Shown here piece after piece: positions 41,701 through 48,293 of a stretch of DNA of 48,293 bases (positions within the stretch are counted from its first letter, which is position 1; each line of letters opens with the position of its first letter). Source of the DNA: Penium margaritaceum (taxonomy: Eukaryota; Streptophyta; Zygnematophyceae; Desmidiales; Peniaceae); NCBI GenBank assembly GCA_023375785.1, contig SZWC01000507.1:128685-176977 (forward strand). The letters run 5' to 3'. The notes under the pieces were generated by a model. That model did no database searches. It was given only the letters and a program-made list of their open reading frames with translations, and was not told the origin of the DNA. A program made the position numbers and the translations under genes.

Positions 41701-43751
41701 AAACCAGAGAAATGTGGAACAAGCCAGAGAAAGGTGGAGCAAGTGAGAGAACTGTGGAGCAAGCTAGAGAACAGTGGAGCAAGCCAGAGAACGGTGGAGG
41801 AAGCAAAAGAACGGTGGAGCAAGGAAGAGAATGGTGGAGGAAGCGAGAGAACGGTGGAGCAAGCTAGAGAACAGTGGAGCAAGCCAGAGAAAGGTGGAGC
41901 AAGTGAGAGAACTGTGGAGCAAGCTAGAGAACAGTGGAGCAAGCCAGAGAACGGTGGAGGAAGCAAAAGAACGGTGGAGCAAGGAAGAGAATGGTGGAGG
42001 AAGCGAGAGAACGATGGAGCAGGCCAGAGAATGGTGGAGCAAGCAAGAGAACGGTGGAGCAGGCCAGAGAAGGTTGGAACAAGCCAGAGAAAGGGGGAGC
42101 AAGCCAGAGAGTGGTGTAGTAAGCTAGAAAACGGTGGAGTAAAAGAGAGAAAGATGGAGCAAGTCAGAGAACAATGGAGCAAGCTAGAGAACACTGGAGC
42201 AAGCCAGAGAAAAATGGAGCAAGCCATAGAACGGGGGAGCAAGCCAGGGAAACGTGGAGCAAGCTAGAGAACGGTGGAGCAAGCCAGAGAATGGTGGAGC
42301 ACGTCCGAGAATGGTTAAGCAAGCCAGAGATCAGTGGATCATGGCAGAGAAAGGTGGAGCAAGCTAGAGAATGGTGGAGCAATCCAGCGAACAGTTGAGC
42401 AAGCAAGGGAACAGTGGAGCAAGCCAAAGAACGGTGGAGCAAGCATGAAAACGGTGGAGCAAGCCAGAGAAAGGTGGAGCAAGCTAGAGAATGGTGGAGC
42501 AATCCAGCGAACAGTTGAGCAAGCAAGGGAACAGTGGAGCAAGCCAAAGAACGGTGGAGCAAGCATGAAAACGGTGGAGCAAGCCAGAGAACAGTGGAGC
42601 AAGCCAGAGAAAGGTGGAGCAAGCCAGGAAAAGGTGAAGCAAGCCAAAGAAAGGTAGAGAAAGCTAGAGAAAGGTGGAGCAAGGGAGAGAAAGGTGGAGC
42701 AAGCCAGAGAAAGGTGGAGCAAGCCAGGAAAAGGTGAAGCAAGCCAAAGAAAGGTAGAGAAAGCTAGAGAAAGGTGGAGCAAGGGAGAGAAAGGTGGAGC
42801 AAGCCAGAGAAAGGTGGAGCAAGCCCGAGAACAGTGGAGCAGGCCAGAGAATGGTGGAGCAAGCAAGAGAACGGTGGAGCAAGTCAGAGAAAAGTGGAGC
42901 AAGTCAGAGAACGGTGGAGCAAGCCAAAGAATGGTAGAGCAAGCCAGAGAACGGTGGAGCAAGCAAGGGAAGTGTGGAACAAGCCAGAGAAAGGTTGAGG
43001 AAGCCAGAGAACGGTGGAGCAAGTCAAAGAACGGTGGAGGAAGCCAGAAAATGCTTCAGCAAGTCAGAGAACAGTGGAGCAAGACAAAGAACGGTGGAGC
43101 AAGGCAGACAAAGGTGGAGCAAGGCAGAGAAAGTTGGAGCAAGCTAAAGAAAGGTGGAATAAGCAAGAGAACGGTGGAACATCCCAGAGAAATGTGGAGC
43201 AAGCAATAGAATGGTGGAGAAAGTGAGAGAAAGGTGGAGCAAGCCAGAGAATGGTGGAGCATGCCAGAGAAAGGTGGAGCAAGCCAGAGAACTGTGGAGC
43301 AATCCAGACATTGATATAGCAAACCAGAGAATAGTGGAGCATGCCAGAGAAGAGTGGAACAAGCCAGAAAACAGTGGAGCAAGCCAGAGAAAGGTGCAGC
43401 AAGGCAGAGAAAGGTGGAACAAGCAAGAGAACGGTGGAGCAAGCAAGAGAAAGGTGGAGCAAGCAAGAGTATGGTGGAGCAAGCCAGAGAACGGTGGAGC
43501 AAGCCGCAGAGAGGTGGATTAAGTCACTAAACAGTGGAGCAAGCCAGAGAAAGGTCGAACAAGCCAGAGAAAGGTTGAGCAAGCGAGGAACGGTGGAGCA
43601 AGCTAGAGAACGGTGGAGCAAGCCAGAGAAAAGTAGAGCAAGCCAGAGAAAGGTGGAGCAATCCAGAGAAAGGTGGAGTACGCCTGAGAACGGTGGAGCA
43701 AGCCAACGAACTGTGGAGCAAGCCAGAGAACGGAGGGGCAAGCCAGAGAAC
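38713..43751. repeat. 20-bp minisatellite array, block 4
   Basis: About 250 monomers in the same orientation as the other blocks. Contains multi-monomer duplications (for example around 40545-40760, 41700-42010, 42340-42580 and 42590-42800) and the longest fortuitous ORF of the window on the minus strand (39752-41806, 684 codons). Ends at the LTR of copia A3. Confidence 0.97.
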
Positions 43752-44451
43752 TGTTGGCCTGAGATTGAGTGTGCACCCTGGAGGGTCCCTAGAAGTGGCT
43801 GGTTCACACCACCAACTCTTTTGGAGAGACTGAAACTGTAGAGGCAACTAGCTCCAATGATGGAAGAAAACTGGTCAGATATTGAGGCAATAGTTTTGGT
43901 GTGAATTCACTGGGAATGTTCACTTTTTCAAGGCTCACAAGCAGTGGCATTTCATAGCCACTTATCTAAGCTTTCCAGAACACAAAAGCATGCCAGATTT
44001 GAAGCTTCCTAGTAGATTCTATGGCCTTTAGAGTGTCTATTGGTAGGCTGTCCTTTTTCCCACATTGGAAGGCATCCCTTCCCTCCTCTACATGCTCCTG
44101 CCCCTTCCTAGATTTCTCAGCTTGCTTCTTGTAGGAGGGAAGGTGTCCAGAAGACCAAGACACCTCTATATGCCTTCTAGGACAACTCACCCCTTCCAGA
44201 AGGTGTGCCACCTTCTTGGACCCTCACCTGGCCTTCTAGAAACTTAAAGAGGAACTCTAGAGGTTGAGCTAGCTTTCTAGCATCTATTTTCCACCTCCCT
44301 TGAGGCAGGGCAGAATTTCATCTTGTGGGACTTGAACCCAGGCCCCTGCCTCTAGAGGTGGACACCATTAACCAGTAAGCCACTAAGGCTTGTCTTTTTG
44401 GTGTTCATTTTTGGAGTCACTCTTGCCATGGTTAGGAGCATCACTCCAACA
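43752..44451 (-). repeat. Copia A3 3' LTR
   Basis: 700 bp with family A ends. The TATA region is altered (CATTTCATAG on the plus strand) and one TTCTAGAA motif is mutated, so this LTR looks older or more damaged than the others. Confidence 0.95.
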
Positions 44452-44502
44452 ATCTCCCCCTTGCGCATCACCCATGGCAGTCGTCCATGCTCAGCCTGCA
44501 AC

Positions 44503-45534
44503 TCAAGAGGCTTGGGAAAGCCCAAGCTCCATACAAGTAGCATCATGCCTGTCCTTGGGTTGCGCCTTTGTCATGGCATCAGCAAGCATTTGCTTTGTGC
44601 TGCAGTGCACAAGTACCCAATCACCCTTTGCAATGAGGTCTCGTGCAAAGTGATGCAGGATCTCTATGTGCTTGGGCCTCCGGTGTAGTACAGGGTTCTT
44701 GGTCAGGCTGATGGTACTCATGTTGTCAACATTGAGTGCCATTGGCTTCTTTTGCGGCACCCCAATCTCCTTCAGCAATCGTCGCAGCCATACTGCCTCC
44801 TTTGCGGCTTCCGCAAGCGCAATATACTCCGCCTCAGTGCTGGATAGAGCCACACTATCCTGCTTCCGGCTTGTCCAAGACATAGCTGCACCACCAAGCA
44901 CAAACATATCCTGATGTTGACTTGCGGTCATCAACGTCACCTACCCAGTCAGTATCAGAGTAGCCAACCAACTCGGGGGAGTCAGTCAGGGCTCCCCCTC
45001 CAAACACATGTAGCGAATGTGTCATTGCCTTCAAGTAGCGGAGGATTGTCTTCATCGCTTGCCAATGTAGCGGCCCCGGATCAGCAACATAGCGGCTCAC
45101 TTGTCCTTCAGCAAAGGCAAGGTCAGGCCGTGTCGCCACCATGGCATACATTATGCTGCCAACTGCGGACTGGTATGGTACTCCAGCCATCTCCGCCTTC
45201 TCTTCCTCCGTGCTCGGGCCCATGCTCGAGCTCAACTCACATGTCGTTGTCATAGGTGTGCTGATGGGATTGCACTCCTCCATGTTGTAGCGGCGGAGCA
45301 CCTCCTGAACATGTTTTTCTTGACCCATCTCCAACGTGCGTGCTTTGCGGTCCCTCTTGATGGCGATGCCTAGGTAGTACTCAAGCTCGCCCATGTCTGT
45401 CATTTTGAACCGGCAGCCAAGCTGTTGCTTCAGGCTCTTGACCTCCCCCTCATCCAAAGACACAAGGATGAGGTCAACCACGTAGAGGAGGACAATGTGA
45501 TGGAGTCCTGGCTGATTTACACGTACACGTGATC
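44503..45534 (-). pseudogene. Copia A3 reverse transcriptase and RNase H, inactivated
   Basis: Minus-strand counterpart of 1-996, without the gap, so it supplies the 86 residues missing there (YNMEECNPISTPMTT, YQSAVGSIMYAMVATRPDLA). The catalytic motif is YVVD instead of YVDD (45473-45484): the first catalytic Asp is Val. A one-base deletion near 44914 shifts the frame between KSTSGYV and the FVLGGAAMSWTSRKQDSV segment. RNase H then continues (LSSTEAEYIALAEAAKEAVW) to the TGA ending at 44503. The RT N-terminal part is lost at the A4 insertion. Confidence 0.92.
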
Positions 45535-46233
45535 TGTTGGAATGATGCTCCTCACCATGGCAGCAGTGACTCCAAAAAGGAACACCAAAAAGACAATCCT
45601 TAGTGGCTTAGTGGTTAATGGTGTCCACCTCTAGAGCCAGGGACCCGGGTTCAAGTCCCACGAGATGAAATTCTGCTCTGCCTCAAGGGAGGTGGAAGAT
45701 AAATGCCAGGAAGCTAGCTCAACCTCTAGAGTTCCTCTTTAAGTTTCTAGAAGGCCAGGTGAGGATCCAGGAAGGTGGCACACCTTCTAGAAGGGGTGAC
45801 TTGTCCTACAAGGCATCTAGAGATGTCTTGGTCTTCTGGACACCTTCCCTCCTACTAGAAGCAAGCTGAGGAATCTAGGAAGGAGCAGAAGCTTCTAGAG
45901 GAGGGAAGGGATACCTTCCTAGGCGGGAAAAGGACAGCCTACCAAGGAGCACTCTAGAAGCCATAGAATCTGCTAGGAAGCTCCAAATCTGGCATGCTTT
46001 GGTGTTCTGGAAAGCTTAGATCAGTGGCTATAAAATGTCACTGCTTATGAGCCTTGATCAAGTGTTAATTCCCATCCAATTGAGGACAAAACTATTGCCT
46101 CACTCTCTGACCAGATTTTGCCATCCTTGGAACCAGTTGCCTCCACAGTTTCAGTCTCTCCAAAAACAGTTGGTGGTGTGAACCAGCCACTGCTAGGGAC
46201 CCTCCAGGGTGCACACTCACCCTCAGGCCAACA
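45535..46233 (+). repeat. Copia A4 5' LTR (complete reference copy)
   Basis: 699 bp without gaps, TGTTGG...CCAACA. TATA box at 46029-46035. TTCTAGAA motifs near 45743-45750 and in the following 50 bp, and the GAAGCTTCTAGA block near 45888-45899. This copy shows the complete A/B-box segment. Confidence 0.95.
45604..45658 (+). promoter_or_regulatory. tRNA-like internal Pol III boxes in the copia A LTR
   Basis: TGGCTTAGTGG (45604-45614) fits the tRNA A box (TRGYNNARNNG) and GGTTCAAGTCC (45648-45658) fits the B box (GGTTCRANTCC). Their starts are 44 bp apart, as in a tRNA gene. The B box lies in a T-arm-like TGGGTTCAAGTCCCA with a 4-bp stem and 7-base loop. I find no acceptable acceptor or anticodon stem, so this is not a functional tRNA gene but a tRNA-derived module shared by family A LTRs. 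Confidence 0.6.
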
Positions 46234-46235
46234 AA

Positions 46236-46250
46236 GGGTTATGGGCCCAC
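46236..46250 (+). other. Copia A4 primer-binding site (internal initiator tRNA-Met)
   Basis: GGGTTATGGGCCCAC, two bases after the LTR, is complementary over all 15 bases to the anticodon arm of plant initiator tRNA-Met as I know it. Compare 31591-31606. Confidence 0.78.
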
Positions 46251-46305
46251 GCCTCTAAGGGGTTCAAAGCCAGCTTGATTTCACGCTCCCAANCAATAGC
46301 AAGAC

Positions 46306-47301
46306 ATGGCAACTAGCAAGCAAGACAGCAGCCACGCTGTCCTTAAGTTTGATGGGACCGGCTTTGCCTTGTGGAGGTGGCAGTTTGAGGTCTTCCTCGA
46401 CGACAAGGGACTGCTTGAGCTCGTAAAAGGTGATGAGACTGCTCCACCGGAGACTGCAACGGCTGAGGTGAAGGAGGCATACAAGAAGCGCAACAAAAAG
46501 GCATTGGCGCTCCTTGTGTCTGCGTTGTGCCCACCACAACTTGGGCACATCCAAGGATGCACCCTGGCCGCGGACGCATGGTCAAAACTCTGTTCCATCT
46601 ATCAGTCAAGCAACCTTGCCAATCAGCTCTTCATCTTCAAACGGCTCGTCACCCTCCGAGCCAACGAAGGCGACAACATCATGGAGATCATGTAGCAGAT
46701 TGAGTCCCTTGCAGCGGAGTGCGTGGCCACGGGTTGGGAGGTCGACTCTCAGTTGCAAGCTATGATCCTCCTTCTGGCGTTGCCAGACAGTTGGAGTCCC
46801 ATGATCACAGTCCTTTGTGGCTGGCCTTTCGACGAGCTGAAGTACCCGAAGGTTGCTGAGTACGTACGCAATGAGTGGATGCGACGTGGCGGTCGAGAGA
46901 GTGTACCGGCATCAACTTCAGCTTACACGGTTCATCCTCAAAGTGGAGGCCGAGGCGACAAGTGGAAGGGTGCCAAACAGGGCACTAAGAAGGGTGACAA
47001 GAAGGGGGAGTGCTTCAACTGCGGCAAGGAGGACTTCTACGCGCGCAACTGTCCTAAGAAGAAAACAGATTGGTCGCAGCGGGGCGGGAAGAAAGATGAG
47101 CACGCCCTTATGACCTACAACCCCACCAACTTGAAGGATCCGGGAGTTGCCGTCATCAACTCCGGATCAGGCCGCTACACACAATGCAAGAGGGCCGCAT
47201 TTGTCACCTACGGCGCGTCGGAGAGACGCATGACGGTGCCCAATGGAAAAACAGAGGTGGCCGCCGGTGAGGGTAACGTCTGCATTGAGTCAATTGTGGA
47301 T
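46306..47301 (+). pseudogene. Copia A4 Gag and protease, with damaged knuckle and active site
   Basis: ATG 46306 starts copia Gag (AVLKFDGTGFALWRWQFEVFL, the F-D-G-x-x-x-x-x-W type). TAG at 46693-46695 replaces the CAG seen in copy A2; the frame then continues without a stop through protease to the gap at 47302. The zinc knuckle (47011-47052) reads CFNCGKEDFYARNC, with Phe in place of the His ligand. The protease motif is NSGSG: the catalytic Asp codon is AAC (47158-47160), where copy A2 has DSGSG. About 26 bp are missing at the n, so the next domain is in another frame as assembled. Confidence 0.88.
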
Positions 47302-47302
47302 N

Positions 47303-48293
47303 GATGTGCTGCATATGCCTAACTTTGGGGCAAACCTGCTCTCTGTCAGCCGCCTTACCGACAAGGGACTTGAGGTGCTCTTCACAAAGAAGGAGGCCGT
47401 CATCCGCAAAGAGGGCAAAGGTGAGGTGATTGCGTGTGCCAAGAGGGAAGACGACTTGTACCTGCTACGCGCAAAGATCCTCAGCAGCCGGGTGGGGTCA
47501 AACGCCGCCAACCTTGCAACGAAGGATGGAGGAGATTTGGACCTATGGCACCGCCGACACTGCCACATTTCTCCATCAACAGTGAAAGAGATGGCTAATA
47601 GAGAAGTGGTGCGGGGTCTCCAAATCAGCGGCCTTGATGGAACCAAGGAGACCGTGTGTGAGCCATGCATCATTGGCAAATCAACTCGGCAGCTGTTTGT
47701 CGCCAAGGGGACGCATGCATCGGCAAAACTGGCCGTGGTACACACAGATGTGTGTGGACCGCTTGAGAGCACCATTGGTGGAGCTCGCTACTTCCTCAAC
47801 TTCATCGATGACCACAGCCGGAAACTCTACCTCTACCCAATGAAGCGGAAGAGTGAGGTCCTTGCATGCATGCAAGAGTTTGTGGCTGATGTGGAGCGGC
47901 AAACAGAGTTGAAGGTGAAGGCGTTCCGGAGTGACAATGGCGGTGAATATGCGGGGTGCCTTGGGTGGATGAAGAGCAAGGGGATTGAGTGGCAGAAAAC
48001 AACTCCACACTCCCCACAACAGAATGGCATCACAGAGAGAGCGAATCGCACAATCCTTAACATGGTGCGATCCATGTTGAGCGACGCTAGCTTTACACAA
48101 CGGTATTGGGCGGAGGCGGCAAGGACAGCAGCGTACATCATGAATCTCATGCTGACCAAGCCGCTGAAGGACAAGGAGAGCAATGCGTGGAAGACGTCAC
48201 AAGAAGTGTGGAGCGGGAGGAAGCCGGCGGTGGGTCACCTCCGCACGTTTGGTTGTGTTGCACATGCAATGGTGCAGGCACGTGAGGGACGGA
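47303..48293 (+). CDS. Copia A4 integrase (open to the window edge)
   Basis: Copia integrase inserting cDNA into the genome, in frame 2 after the gap and open for all 330 codons to the right edge. Order: GAG-pre-integrase segment (LSVSRLTDKGLEVLFTKK), the zinc-binding His pair in LWHRRHCHIS and Cys pair in CEPC, then the catalytic core with Asp in VVHTDVCGPL (47747-47749), Asp in FRSDNGGEY (47933-47935) and Glu in GITERANRT (48035-48037), spaced about 34 codons. It ends in HLRTFGCVAHAMVQAREG. All catalytic residues are present, making this the best-preserved integrase here. Confidence 0.92.

Larger units (their letters stand above)
43752..45534 (-). mobile_element. Copia family A copy A3, 3' part
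   Basis: Minus-strand 3' LTR, polypurine tract, RNase H and RT of a family A copia. It is cut at 45534, within RT upstream of the catalytic motif, where the LTR of the plus-strand copy A4 begins. A3 was probably split by insertion of A4; the rest of A3 would lie beyond the window. Confidence 0.92.
45535..48293 (+). mobile_element. Copia family A copy A4, 5' part
   Basis: Plus-strand family A copia starting with a 5' LTR, then primer-binding site, Gag, protease and integrase, and running off the right edge. It begins inside the RT of the opposite-strand copy A3. n gaps at 46293 and 47302. Integrase is fully open, but protease and zinc knuckle carry key-residue changes. Confidence 0.93.

Noticed and set aside
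39752..41806. 684-codon minus-strand ORF and many other long ORFs in the 20-bp array as repeat-protein genes
   Set aside because: All frames of both strands are open because the monomer and its reverse complement lack stops. Frames are broken at random by single-base indels, and there is no conserved start or non-repeat domain.
45597..45675. Functional tRNA gene in the copia A LTR
   Set aside because: A and B boxes fit, but acceptor, D and anticodon stems do not pair; kept only as a tRNA-derived module.

Overview
This window is a gene-poor eukaryotic repeat block. The Ty1/copia proteins look plant-like, one element carries the classic plant copia primer-binding site, and the decay pattern fits a methylated genome. 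That points to a streptophyte (land plant or charophyte alga). A large-genome charophyte such as Chara braunii is only a guess. I see no host protein-coding gene, rRNA gene or functional tRNA gene. Eight isolated n characters mark assembly gaps; where a paralogous copy exists they stand for about 1 to 258 missing bases.

Layout. 1-1639: 3' end of a copia element (family A, copy A1; RT, RNase H, 3' LTR). 1640-4546: satellite of about 190 bp monomers in a six-monomer higher-order repeat. 4547-43751: one 20-bp minisatellite array (about 14.5 kb, roughly 725 monomers) cut into four blocks (4547-12061, 27994-28149, 32309-34120, 38713-43751) by three LTR retrotransposons. These are a giant Ty3/gypsy element (12062-27993, target duplication AGAGA), a family A copia on the minus strand (A2, 28150-32308, duplication GAGCA) and a gag-only copia B (34121-38712), which itself contains a solo LTR of a third family (35322-35924, duplication TACAA). 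43752-45534: 3' part of another minus-strand family A element (A3). 45535-48293: 5' part of a plus-strand family A element (A4), head-on against A3 and running off the window.

The most unusual object is the gypsy element, about 15.3 kb after discounting an apparent assembly duplication. Its order is LTR, long P/Q-rich Gag extension, Gag with zinc knuckle, protease, RT, RNase H, then a SECOND aspartic-protease domain homologous to the first, a P/T-rich linker, a helical and coiled-coil region, integrase, an acidic linker, and six Cys/His zinc modules, four of them with PHD-type C4HC3 spacing. The copy is decayed: stops that are often TAG, one frameshift, and an integrase Asp to Asn change. Copia family A is also notable. 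Its LTR carries tRNA-type A and B boxes, heat-shock-element-like motifs and a TATA box inside a perfect inverted repeat. Its primer-binding site matches the anticodon arm of initiator tRNA-Met (Drosophila copia-like half-tRNA priming), whereas copia B uses the 3' end of the same tRNA.

No copy is demonstrably complete and functional. The genes work together only in the sense of LTR-retrotransposon life cycles: Gag particle, protease maturation, RT/RNase H cDNA synthesis, integrase insertion.
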